Part shown: piece after piece, positions 33,654-41,277 of the stretch | How the letters are laid out: each line of letters opens with the position of its first letter | How positions within the stretch are numbered: position 1 is the stretch's first letter | DNA from: Bacteroidota bacterium | GTDB taxonomy: Bacteria > Bacteroidota > Bacteroidia > Chitinophagales > Saprospiraceae | DNA length: 64,000 nucleotides | NCBI GenBank assembly: GCA_016124585.1 | Contig: WGNL01000036.1 | Location: 22,178-86,177 of the forward strand | Direction of reading: 5' to 3' | Made by a program: the position numbers and the translations under genes | Notes under the pieces: generated by a model | Databases searched by the model: none | The model's input: the letters and a program-made list of their open reading frames with translations, nothing else | Told to the model about the DNA's origin: nothing

Positions 33654-34496
33654 CTAAACCCGCTCGCCCGATTCCTGGAACTTGCGCAATAGGTAGCGGT
33701 ATTTCTTGCGTCCTTTTTCGATGAAATCGCTGTCCCGGTGGAAGGGGACGATGTGGACGGCGTAGGGCGGGCGCTTCTGCACCCCGACGAAGTAGAACCA
33801 TTCGGCACGGCTGCCGTCGAGGTAGAAAGCGGCTTGGCGGTCGTAGTCGTACACGGAAAGCAGTTCGGTGAAGTGTTCCCCGCTCCATGCGCTGGTGGTT
33901 TTCACGTCGAAAACCGCCTTGCGGCAAGCGATGTCTAATTGCGCCTTGCAGGGTAAGCCCGTTTCTTTGTCCGTCCAAACCCTCGGCTTTTCGTAGGACA
34001 ATCTTTTGAACTTGGGGTGGCTGGCGAGGAAGCCGCCGAAGTCGCCGATATAGGCATCCCGCATTTGCCGGATGGCTTCCCACTCGGAGGGGCGGAGGTT
34101 CCAAACTGGGTCGCAGCTTGGGGCGTGTTCGAGGGTGACGGCGTGGAAGGCTTGGCCGAACACCAGACAGCGTTCCGGGTAGCGGATTTCCTCGCCCTGC
34201 AATTTTGCCTTGAAGCGGGTGAGCCGGGCGTTGCTGATGGCTGGGATTCTGCGGATATGGTCGTCCGGCAGTTCGGCGAGCGGCACGGATGCCTCAAAGC
34301 CCAAATGACTGAACAGGTTCAGGTAGTTCACGAGGCTGGCACGGGTCAGGCACTCGGTCTTTGCCGTCCATTTTATGAGCATGGTTTCGAGGGTTTCCGG
34401 GGTCAAGTTGGTGAAGAGGTCGCCATAATGGGTGGCAACGGTCTGGCTGGCAGGGGCAATGGCCAGGTCTGCCAAGCGGGTGTTGGTGGTTGTCAT
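33654..34496 (-). CDS. RecE/exonuclease VIII-like PD-(D/E)XK nuclease
   Basis: 280 residues from the ATG at 34496. The nuclease core is LPCKAQLDIACRKAVFDVKTTSAWSGEHFTELLSVYDYDRQAAFYLDG, with the conserved D...D.K and the Q/Y helix of the lambda-exo/RecE (PDDEXK_12) group. VFGQAFHAVTLEH supplies the upstream H/E helix. Such enzymes resect double-stranded DNA for phage or plasmid recombination, usually with a single-strand annealing partner. The gene upstream (34,699) is a candidate partner, but I see no RecT motif in it. Confidence 0.82.
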   Translation of the reverse strand: MTTTNTRLADLAIAPASQTVATHYGDLFTNLTPETLETMLIKWTAKTECLTRASLVNYLNLFSHLGFEASVPLAELPDDHIRRIPAISNARLTRFKAKLQGEEIRYPERCLVFGQAFHAVTLEHAPSCDPVWNLRPSEWEAIRQMRDAYIGDFGGFLASHPKFKRLSYEKPRVWTDKETGLPCKAQLDIACRKAVFDVKTTSAWSGEHFTELLSVYDYDRQAAFYLDGSRAEWFYFVGVQKRPPYAVHIVPFHRDSDFIEKGRKKYRYLLRKFQESGERV

Positions 34497-34698
34497 TTGA
34501 AGAGAAGTGAGATGTGAGAGGGTGAGAGCGTGAGAAGCCACTACCCTACCCTTTCGGTGATTGATTTTGGAAAAAGTCGGCGGCGTCCTGCGGGGAGCAG
34601 CGACCGCCGCCGCTGGCAAGTAAATGGCTGGATGGCCTTTTTAAGCTCCCGAATCATCGGGACAGGCCATCCGACCATTACCAAAAACCGATGTATGT

Positions 34699-35340
34699 TT
34701 AGGCTGCGACCGCTTCGGCCTCCGCTTCTTCTGGCTGGCCGTTCAGTTCGATGACCGGGTGCGGCGGGTTCCAGTTCAATGAAAACTCGATGCGGGCATC
34801 CCCCGTGGTCGTTTCTTCCCGCCAGAAGTCCAGCCCTTCCGTGACCCGGAACAAGGTTTCCTTGTCACCCTTTTCCAGTTTCTTGTAGCTGAATTCTGCC
34901 ATGAAATACTTCTTGCCGGGGGCTTCCGGGTCTTTGCATTCCTTCTCGACGGGGCGGGCGGTGAGGATGACGTCGCAGGGCGTCACGTCGTCGTAGAACA
35001 TTTCATTGGCTGCAAGCCGCATGAAATTCTCGACGCTGTAACCGTGAAAAAGCACGGCGCAGACCTGCCGGGCCTCGTTGAGGAAAAAGAACTCTGCCCA
35101 ACGCTTTTTGCCCATGCCCAAAATATTGTCGTTGAAGATGCGGTAGGCAATGGGAATGAAGGAAAACTCCTCCCCTTTCTTGGTCAGCGACACGTCGCCG
35201 TTGAGGTTGAAATTGCCCTTGCTGGCGTCGAAGCGGATTTGACGGGGATAGCCGGGCAGGTAGCGTAGGTTGAAAACCTCGCCCGTTTTCTTGTCAATCA
35301 GGTTGCCGTTGGCGCTGGTAATTGGAAGCAGATTTTTCAT
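34699..35340 (-). CDS. Unknown mobile-element protein next to the RecE-like nuclease
   Basis: 213 residues beginning MKNLLPITSANGNLIDKKTGEVFNLRYLPGYPRQIRFDASKG. Later YRIFNDNILGMGKKRWAEFFFLNEARQVCAVLFHGYSVENF and KKYFMAEFSYKKLEKGDKETLFRVTEGLDFW, ending in an acidic Ala/Glu tail (EEAEAEAVAA). The acidic tail is a feature shared by many single-strand-binding proteins, so a DNA-binding role next to RecE is possible; this is inference only. No family recognised. Confidence 0.65.
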   Translation of the reverse strand: MKNLLPITSANGNLIDKKTGEVFNLRYLPGYPRQIRFDASKGNFNLNGDVSLTKKGEEFSFIPIAYRIFNDNILGMGKKRWAEFFFLNEARQVCAVLFHGYSVENFMRLAANEMFYDDVTPCDVILTARPVEKECKDPEAPGKKYFMAEFSYKKLEKGDKETLFRVTEGLDFWREETTTGDARIEFSLNWNPPHPVIELNGQPEEAEAEAVAA

Positions 35341-35588
35341 AGTAAATAAATAATTAATGTGAATTAAAAAAGGTGCAGTGTTTGACCGGGATACTGCGCC
35401 CCCTGCCCAACCTGTTGCCGCACAGGGAGGGAAAAGCGGGTTTCTCTTTCAGATTTATTCCGGCTATGCCCGGAAAAGGCTATTTCTCAAAGGAATTGCT
35501 AACGAAAACTAAGCCCGTACTACTTGCGCAAGAGGAAGAAAAGCGCCGGGGATAACGCCCCCCGACAGGGCGGTTTTCTCACAGTATG

Positions 35589-35918
35589 TCAAATCAAAAG
35601 CTCGTAAAGTATCTCAGCCAGTTCCCTTTCCTCCAGCCCACCCCAAGCGGTGACTTTGTAGCGGTCGCTACCTTCCGACAGGGTATCGGCTTCGATGCCC
35701 GCCACCTTGCTTTTTCGGCTGAAAAAACGGTAGGCTTCGGTGGTAAAGGGCTTCACAACGGGCAACCTGCCGTGCAAGCAAACCACATCGTATTCCTGAA
35801 AACCGGGAGTAATGGAAAAATGCTCGTATGGGCGCAAGGTGCGCTCCTCGTAATAAGCCTCGGCGGCGGCAATCCTGCCAGCTTCGATGCTCTCGGATAG
35901 ATAGGCTGTGTTTGTCAT
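35589..35918 (-). CDS. Small hypothetical plasmid protein
   Basis: 109 residues from the ATG at 35918: MTNTAYLSESIEAGRIAAAEAYYEE, then FSITPGFQEYDVVCLHGRLPVV, FFSRKSKVAGIEADTLSEG and DRYKVTAWGGLEERELAEILYELLI. No family recognised. It lies downstream (on the minus strand) of an A/T-rich regulatory-looking spacer with four copies of an AAAAGTGCTAA motif, which is shared with the divergent Ala-rich gene at 36,222. Confidence 0.55.
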   Translation of the reverse strand: MTNTAYLSESIEAGRIAAAEAYYEERTLRPYEHFSITPGFQEYDVVCLHGRLPVVKPFTTEAYRFFSRKSKVAGIEADTLSEGSDRYKVTAWGGLEERELAEILYELLI

Positions 35919-35955
35919 TTGTCTAATTTCTTTGATTGTTTGATAATGTAAAAAT

Positions 35956-36191
35956 ACAAACAAAAGTGCTAATTAGCAAGACTTGTCAAGTTTTTGGAAA
36001 CATATTTTTATTAAATATAAAACACAAATAAAAGTGCTAAATTATTAATAACACCTCAACCAATATCAATTAATAATGTGCTTTAGGAAACAGAATGGAC
36101 TGTGAAAAACACATATAAAAACCCGATAAGCAATAAATAAAAATACAAAAAAAAGTGCCAAAAATAATAGATGCACAAATAAAAGTGCTAA
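35956..36191. promoter_or_regulatory. Four copies of ACAAAnAAAAGTGCTAA in an A/T-rich spacer
   Basis: Copies start at 35956, 36024, 36145 (AAAGTGCCAA variant) and 36175, all in the same orientation, with spacings of 68, 121 and 30 bases. The spacer (35,919-36,221) has no gene and separates divergent genes. Candidate operator array or promoter repeats. Confidence 0.55.
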
Positions 36192-36221
36192 CTTAGAAGC
36201 AGAAAAAAACAACTGCTAAAG

Positions 36222-36938
36222 ATGGCAACCACAAACACCACGAAACAGGAAGCAAACCGGGCGAGCGCCGCCGCACACTGGGCGAAGAAGGACGCCGAAG
36301 CCGCCCGCCATGCCGAACAGGAAAGCGCCGCCACCAACCCGGAACGGAACGGCGAAGCCAAACGCCACCACGCCGAAGCCCTGCAAGCAAGCTGGGAAGC
36401 GGAACAAGCCGCCCGCAAGGCACAAGCCGCCAACGACCCGGAAACCGCAGCCCGCCACGCCGACGAGGCAGAGGCAGCAGCGGAAAGGGCGAAGCAAAAC
36501 CGCAAGGCAGCCGAAGCAGCGGCACAAGCCGACGCACCAGCGGACGCACTGACCCAAGCCGCCCGCAGCGCTGCCAGCGAAGCACAGAAAAGCGCCGCCG
36601 AAGCCGAGCAAGCACGGCAGGAGGCCCAACGCCACAACCTGAAAGAGGCCAGCTACGGCGACATGCGGAACTACAAGGCAGCCCACGCACACAAGGCGGC
36701 GAAACAACAGGCAGCACGGGCACAAGCCGAAGCCGAAGCAGCCGCCCGCAGCGCAAGCTGGGCGAGCTACCACGAAAACGAGGGGCTAAAACTGGAAGCC
36801 GCCAACGCCGCCAAACGCCACGCCAAACGGGCAGCGGCGGCAGCCGAGAAAGCGAAAGCGGCGGCGAAGGAAGCCAAGGAAGGGGCAAGGGAAGCCAAGC
36901 TACGGAACGACGAGCAGCCCACCGACCCGGAGGACTGA
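36222..36938 (+). CDS. Alanine-rich long helical protein
   Basis: 238 residues, dominated by Ala, Glu, Lys, Arg and Gln: for example HAEQESAATNPERNG, EAEQARQEAQRHN and AAKRHAKRAAAAAEKAKAAAK. It is predicted to be one long helix or coiled coil, with no membrane segment and no catalytic motif. Heptad-like AxxAxxA spacing suggests self-association or DNA/scaffold binding, similar in look to KfrA- or TolA-like proteins, but that is inference. DNA is far more G/C-rich than its A/T-rich promoter region. The antisense strand is open across it because of this composition and is not a gene. Confidence 0.6.
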   Translation: MATTNTTKQEANRASAAAHWAKKDAEAARHAEQESAATNPERNGEAKRHHAEALQASWEAEQAARKAQAANDPETAARHADEAEAAAERAKQNRKAAEAAAQADAPADALTQAARSAASEAQKSAAEAEQARQEAQRHNLKEASYGDMRNYKAAHAHKAAKQQAARAQAEAEAAARSASWASYHENEGLKLEAANAAKRHAKRAAAAAEKAKAAAKEAKEGAREAKLRNDEQPTDPED

Positions 36939-36966
36939 CCAAGAACGACAGCGGGGCGGACAAGGC

Positions 36967-37077
36967 ATGACCCCAAAAAACCAAGCCCCGACCAAGGACA
37001 ACGAGGGAGCGGGCGGCGCACCCGCAGCAAAGGACAGCCAAAGCGACACCCCAAAAGGAAAAAAAGAAAAAGGATAA
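36967..37077 (+). CDS. Possible 36-residue Lys/Gly/Ala peptide
   Basis: A short open frame (MTPKNQAPTKDNEGAGGAPA... ending GKKEKG) starting 28 bases after the Ala-rich gene. Its lysine-rich disordered composition resembles the tail of the preceding protein. It may be a small gene or just composition carry-over. Confidence 0.25.
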   Translation: MTPKNQAPTKDNEGAGGAPAAKDSQSDTPKGKKEKG

Positions 37078-37289
37078 CCCCTAAAAACCAGAGCCGGGGG
37101 GTGGGGTTCGGGGAGGGGGGCGGCGGCGAGCGCCCCCTCCCCGCCACTAAACGCAAATACCGCTATCTGCTTCGGGCGGCAGCCCGCTCGTGCTATGGGG
37201 GATGGGCTAGAATGTATGAGATGCTATTGCAACAAGGCGAAGAGCAAAATAATGAAGTCCAACTATGCCAGTCACCACAACTGGCCTTT

Positions 37290-37790
37290 TCACGCCTGTC
37301 GCCGCAGGTGCTCCAATATCCTTTCTGCCCGGTGAATGAGTTCCAATTCCTTGTTGTAGCCCGCCAATTGGATAAGTGCTTTTTCGATGGGTTCCGTGGC
37401 CTCGTAGCGGTGGGCGCCTTCCCGTTGGTTTTTGGCGAACCAGCCAACGGCATTGATGGAGGTGTTGGCGAGGGTGGCGGCTTGGTCGAGGTAGCCAGTG
37501 GGCAGCAGCCGCTGCTCGATGAGTTCGGCGACGCTGAGGTGGGAAAAGTCGAGTGGTTTGGGGCGGGTGGCAATGACACCTGTCATCCCCTCCGCACGGG
37601 CAATGAGCGCCTCCTGTGTCTCGCTGGCGGCAGCCTGCCCCTTCAGTGCTGCACGAACAGAAGTTAGTGCCAAGCCCGTCTCCTCGGCGAACTTGGTGGT
37701 GAAACCGAAGGGAAAGATGCCGGCGTTGTTGAGCTGGGCCAGCAGGGAGCGTAGTGTTTCGGCGTTGCGTGAGGAGTATTGCTTTTTCAT
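37290..37790 (-). CDS. Helical DNA-binding-like hypothetical protein
   Basis: 166 residues from the ATG at 37790; the frame is open further upstream but overlaps the divergent CoiA-like gene. Residues 7-45 (NAETLRSLLAQLNNAGIFPFGFTTKFAEETGLALTSVRAALKGQ) look like a helix-turn-helix. The C-terminal part (YEATEPIEKALIQLAGYNKELELIHRAERILEHLRRQA) is a helical region. A regulator or plasmid-partner role is possible but unproved. About 200 bases of G-rich spacer separate it from the Ala-rich gene. Confidence 0.5.
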   Translation of the reverse strand: MKKQYSSRNAETLRSLLAQLNNAGIFPFGFTTKFAEETGLALTSVRAALKGQAAASETQEALIARAEGMTGVIATRPKPLDFSHLSVAELIEQRLLPTGYLDQAATLANTSINAVGWFAKNQREGAHRYEATEPIEKALIQLAGYNKELELIHRAERILEHLRRQA

Positions 37791-37950
37791 GGTGGTTGTT
37801 TGGCGCAAAAGAACAGAGAAAAAGACCAAGTAGCAAGCGGGATAACCAATTTTCCAATGACTCTTTGCCCATTTTCCTGAAACTGGCTTGATGATGGCGC
37901 AACAACGGCTTCCATGTTCGTATAAAAATTCAAAGCAACCCTGCAAAGTC

Positions 37951-38913
37951 ATGAACCTGAAACTTCCCTTTGGACTCAAGGATGGCAGGCTGGTGGAAAT
38001 CTCCGAAGTCGAGCGGGGCTTGGGCTGTGGCTGCTCCTGTCCGGGCTGCGGCAGCAAGCTGGTCGCCCGGAAGGGGGAGCAAAAAGTGGCGCATTTCGCC
38101 CACTACCAAAACCCGGAATGCGAACATGGTTTTGAAACTGCCCTGCACCTTGCGGCAAAATCCATCCTGGAACAAAGAAGGGAAATCCGGTTGCCGGAGC
38201 TATGGCACGACATGGGCAGGTTTGGGAGGCAGCAGCTGACCGAAGCCTGCTTCCCCAAAGTGACCGCCGTAACTGTGGAGCGCCGATTGGGCGACATCGT
38301 ACCCGACCTCCTGCTTGATTTCAACGGTCAAAAACTGCTGGTCGAGATTGCCGTCACCCATTTTGTGGATGCCGAGAAACTGGCAAAAATCAAGGCGCTG
38401 GGCATTTCGACCATCGAGGTGGAGTTGGGGGCCTTTTTAAAGGAAGGGCTTGATTTTCTGCTGCTCGAAAACATACTGGTCGAGCAGGTCGAGCAAAAGC
38501 AGTGGAAGTTCAATGCGAGGCTGGGCGAACTGTTGTTGAAAAGGCAGCAGGAACTGGAAGCGGAGGAAAAGGAACAAGAAGAATATAACCGTCGGCAAAG
38601 ACAGGAATGGGAAGTAAGGCAGCGAAAGGAAATGGAGGAAAAGGCCCAAAGAGAACAATTCTATCAGGGCTACAAAAGGCCCGTCGTGGTCAGGCGGCCC
38701 AAAAACCTCAGTTCGTTCAACGGCGAGGCGCTGCACGTTGACAATTGCCCACTCAAAAAGAAGTCGTATCCCATTGGGGGTGGTTTTTATAACTACTTCG
38801 CAAACGTGAACATTGATTGCCGATGCTGCGACCATTTCAGGGGAATGCGGGACGAAAAGTCCTCCATCGTTTGTTTGCACGACTATCATGCGAAGAAAAA
38901 CAAGGTAGAGTAA
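37951..38913 (+). CDS. CoiA-like competence/PD-(D/E)XK nuclease family protein
   Basis: 320 residues from the ATG at 37951. The N-terminal zinc-ribbon-like part reads CSCPGCGSKLVARKGEQKVAHFAHYQNPECEHGFETALHLAAKSILEQ, the CoiA pattern. The nuclease-like core follows: GDIVPDLLLDFNGQKLLVEIAVTHFVDAEKLAKIKALGI, with D...E.AV in place of a classical ExK. A charged coiled-coil region (KRQQELEAEEKEQEEYNRRQRQEW) precedes a Cys-rich tail (DCRCCDHF...CLHDYH). CoiA helps DNA uptake and recombination in firmicutes; in Bacteroidota elements the role is unknown. Confidence 0.75.
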   Translation: MNLKLPFGLKDGRLVEISEVERGLGCGCSCPGCGSKLVARKGEQKVAHFAHYQNPECEHGFETALHLAAKSILEQRREIRLPELWHDMGRFGRQQLTEACFPKVTAVTVERRLGDIVPDLLLDFNGQKLLVEIAVTHFVDAEKLAKIKALGISTIEVELGAFLKEGLDFLLLENILVEQVEQKQWKFNARLGELLLKRQQELEAEEKEQEEYNRRQRQEWEVRQRKEMEEKAQREQFYQGYKRPVVVRRPKNLSSFNGEALHVDNCPLKKKSYPIGGGFYNYFANVNIDCRCCDHFRGMRDEKSSIVCLHDYHAKKNKVE

Positions 38914-39135
38914 AGGGCAAAGACCTACTTTCCAAAATGCGGGTGATATCCTTCCGCCAATTTCCTTTTATGTAGCACTTGGTGCAGGCTGCACCATTGC
39001 ACCAAAAAAAAGAAACGACGACACAAGCAACTGAAAATCAAATCATTGCATTGCAGTCAAATCAGTTTACAGCTTGGTGCAATGCACCAAGCTGCACCAA
39101 AACCGCTGATTTGCAGGGCTACTCCCCTACCCTAC

Positions 39136-39540
39136 TCACCAGGCAACCGCCGCCATTTGCAGGCTTGGGAACTCCACCTTTCTACGCCAGCAGAGTTTCA
39201 GGAACAAGGGCGAGGCGTCGAGCGCACAGGGCGTGAAGCCTTCCGGCAGTTGCACCAGCCCGGACACTGGCGCATCAAAGCTGTAAGCACAAACTGGCTC
39301 GTCGCCGCAGTTGATGGACTCGAACACAGCGATGGACACGATGCCCTTGAAGTTGTTGCTCAGGGGCGTGACGGCCATCATTTCGGTCGCCGGGTCAATC
39401 TGGGCTTGGAACATTCCAGGGTAGCTAAATTCCCAGAAGAAGGGCATAAAGTAGGAGCATTGGCATTTGTACGTTTGTACTTGGGCGAATGCCGTGAAGG
39501 CGAGCAGGACAAAGCCTGCAAGGGAGAGTGATTTTTTCAT
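39136..39540 (-). CDS. Small exported cysteine-containing protein
   Basis: 134 residues with a signal peptide (MKKSLSLAGFVLLAFTAFAQ). The mature chain carries Cys pairs (YKCQCSY, ESINCGDEPVCAYSF, FTPCALD, LKLCW), suggesting disulfides in the periplasm or outside. No family recognised. The start is preceded by ACTGTGCTAT abutting the ATG, a leader motif shared with several other small genes of this replicon. Similar exported proteins lie at 57,255 and 57,852. Confidence 0.6.
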   Translation of the reverse strand: MKKSLSLAGFVLLAFTAFAQVQTYKCQCSYFMPFFWEFSYPGMFQAQIDPATEMMAVTPLSNNFKGIVSIAVFESINCGDEPVCAYSFDAPVSGLVQLPEGFTPCALDASPLFLKLCWRRKVEFPSLQMAAVAW

Positions 39541-39591
39541 ATAGCACAGTTTTAAAGTTTGCAGTTCGTCAGTGGGCAGTTGGCAGTCAGG

Positions 39592-39810
39592 TCAGGTCCT
39601 TACAGGATGACAAGACTGCGGGTAGCCAACTGATTTTCGTTCCCAGAAGATGGTTTGTTCTACCCGGATGTTGTGTCCGGTGGATTCGTGGTGGGAGATG
39701 GCGTCATAGGCGGCGCTGCTGCCTTGCCAACTGGCTCTACAGTCCTTGCAGTAGCCAATGGTGGATACCCCGACATCCCGCCGGGGTGTGGTGGTGGCGG
39801 GTTGGTTCAT
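39592..39810 (-). CDS. Small zinc-finger-like protein
   Basis: 72 residues from the ATG at 39810. The sequence IGYCKDCRASWQGSSAAYDAISHHESTGHNI shows C..C and H...H spacing compatible with a zinc-binding domain of the C2H2 or treble-clef type. CTATTCTGTGCT abuts the start codon, the same leader motif as for other small genes here. No further family assignment. Confidence 0.5.
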   Translation of the reverse strand: MNQPATTTPRRDVGVSTIGYCKDCRASWQGSSAAYDAISHHESTGHNIRVEQTIFWERKSVGYPQSCHPVRT

Positions 39811-39905
39811 AGCACAGAATAGTTTGATTATAGCACGGTATAAAGCTAACGGTTGCGGAGGAATGTTACAAGCGTGGCACTCCAAGTAAATAAAAAAATA
39901 AAATG

Positions 39906-39939
39906 GAGTTGACTAACAACTCAACATTTATTAACTTTG
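39906..39939 (+). promoter_or_regulatory. Promoter and candidate operator of the Argonaute operon
   Basis: A Bacteroidota-type -7 element TAACTTTG (39932-39939, consensus TAnnTTTG) lies 20 bases after a TTG (39909-39911) that may serve as -33. The palindrome GAGTTG-ACTAA-CAACTC (39906-39922) covers the -33 site, 40 bases upstream of the XRE gene, as expected for an autoregulatory operator. Confidence 0.6.
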
Positions 39940-39961
39940 CCCCAGAAATCAAATCACTACC

Positions 39962-40303
39962 ATGAAAGAAACTTTTGGAAAGCTACTTAAGGACTTGCGT
40001 CGGGAAAAAAATGTCAGCCAACGCGAGTTGGCTGAAAAGATAGGTGTTGACTTTTCATACATCAGCAAAGTTGAAAATGACCGCCTGCCGCCACCTGCTG
40101 CCGAGACTACCGTGAAAATTGCCACGGTGCTTGGTATTCCGGTAGAGGAACTGCTATCACACGGCAACAAACTTCCTTTGGATTTAAAAGATATGCTGGG
40201 TTCAAATGCTGCTGCTTTGAAGTTCATGAACGCAGCGAGGGATATGCAGTTATCAAAAGATGAATGGGGGCTGTTGACGGAAAATTTAAAAAGACTCAGA
40301 TGA
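39962..40303 (+). CDS. XRE-family helix-turn-helix regulator, first gene of the Argonaute operon
   Basis: 113 residues. Residues 5-62 form a Cro/C1-type HTH: FGKLLKDLRREKNVSQRELAEKIGVDFSYISKVENDRLPPPAAETTVKIATVLGI. The tail is helical, with no peptidase or other effector domain. Its stop overlaps the start of the Cas4-like gene (ATGA), so it is translationally coupled to the operon. A palindrome on its promoter suggests it represses its own operon and that of the Argonaute. Confidence 0.9.
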   Translation: MKETFGKLLKDLRREKNVSQRELAEKIGVDFSYISKVENDRLPPPAAETTVKIATVLGIPVEELLSHGNKLPLDLKDMLGSNAAALKFMNAARDMQLSKDEWGLLTENLKRLR

Positions 40304-41277
40304 AAGGCAGCGGCGTACAAATGGACCTGTTTGGTAGCACCTTATTCAAGGAGGAGCAACCAACCACGAAGGTGGCAAAGCCCCCTACCCTATCCGTTGA
40401 ATGGTCGTTTTCGAGGAGAGGTACATTGGAGACCTGCCCCCGCAAATACTACTACCAGTATTACGGTGGGAAACAGGAAAAACGCGGCTCGCCAAAAGAA
40501 TTGGACAGCATCCGTTTTATGAAAATGCTGTCCAACCAGCATTTGGTGAGCGGCAAAATTGTCCATTCGCTTATTCGCCTTTTTTTAACGAAAGCTCAAG
40601 AAGGGACAATTTACCCGTTGGATTTATTGAAGAAAATGGCGAGAGAGAGTGTTACCAATTCAATTGTTTATACTGAGAACTACCAGCAGGGTGATGAGAA
40701 AAAAAATCCATACCTACACCTGCTGCAAGAGGTGTTCGAAGAGCGTGAAAACTACGAAGTAACCTATCAGGAGGTTATAGACAAGACCTCAACACTGCTT
40801 GATAATTTCTACCAATCAGAGGTTTTCAAGCCTTTTGTCGAAGCTGGCAAAAAACCTGGCGCATTCGCTGAGAAGAAGTTCAAACTGCCGCTCGATGACC
40901 GGACAAAAGTTTCTGGCGAGGCCGACCTTGCCTTTTGGCAGGATGGCCAATTTGTGATTTGCGACTGGAAAACCGGGAAGGTGGACGATGGGGATGATTC
41001 CATGCAATTGTTAACCTATACCTGGTGGGCTATGGACACCCAAAATGTCCCTTTGGATAAGGTCAAGCTTTACAAAGCCTACTTGCTCGAAAATGAGGTC
41101 AAGGAGTTTAGGCTTTCCGAGCGGGAATTTTACATGAACAAAATAGCCATCCGTCAAAGCGCCGATGTGATGCTGGAAATGGCGGAGTTTGGGGAAGAAG
41201 GTGATTGGTCAGCTTTCACCCCCTGCAATCAACAAAAAATCTGCGCATTATGCCCTTTTCAAAAAATCTGTCAATGA
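40300..41277 (+). CDS. Cas4/RecB-like PD-(D/E)XK nuclease with iron-sulfur cysteines
   Basis: 325 residues from the ATG at 40300, which overlaps the XRE stop; an upstream in-frame ATG at 40264 lies inside the XRE gene. The N-terminus has WSFSRRGTLETCPRKYYYQYY with a Cys, then IVHSLIRLFL. The nuclease core is VSGEADLAFWQDGQFVICDWKTGK (Asp and DxK). The C-terminus has CNQQKICALCPFQKIC. One N-terminal and three C-terminal Cys are the Cas4/AddB 4Fe-4S arrangement. It probably resects or trims DNA ends. Its stop overlaps the Argonaute start (ATGA). Confidence 0.88.
   Translation: MKGSGVQMDLFGSTLFKEEQPTTKVAKPPTLSVEWSFSRRGTLETCPRKYYYQYYGGKQEKRGSPKELDSIRFMKMLSNQHLVSGKIVHSLIRLFLTKAQEGTIYPLDLLKKMARESVTNSIVYTENYQQGDEKKNPYLHLLQEVFEERENYEVTYQEVIDKTSTLLDNFYQSEVFKPFVEAGKKPGAFAEKKFKLPLDDRTKVSGEADLAFWQDGQFVICDWKTGKVDDGDDSMQLLTYTWWAMDTQNVPLDKVKLYKAYLLENEVKEFRLSEREFYMNKIAIRQSADVMLEMAEFGEEGDWSAFTPCNQQKICALCPFQKICQ

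Noticed and set aside
36193..37041. Long open frame on the minus strand opposite the Ala-rich gene
   Set aside because: It arises from the repetitive G/C-rich composition of the plus-strand gene; its translation is Arg/Leu/Cys/Trp rich with no recognisable domain.
37078..37289. Possible gene in the G-rich spacer
   Set aside because: The open frames here are low complexity and lack any coding signature.
40300..41277. Considered as CRISPR-associated Cas4
   Set aside because: No other cas gene or array is in the window; its partner is the Argonaute gene, so a Cas4-like nuclease is the safer name.
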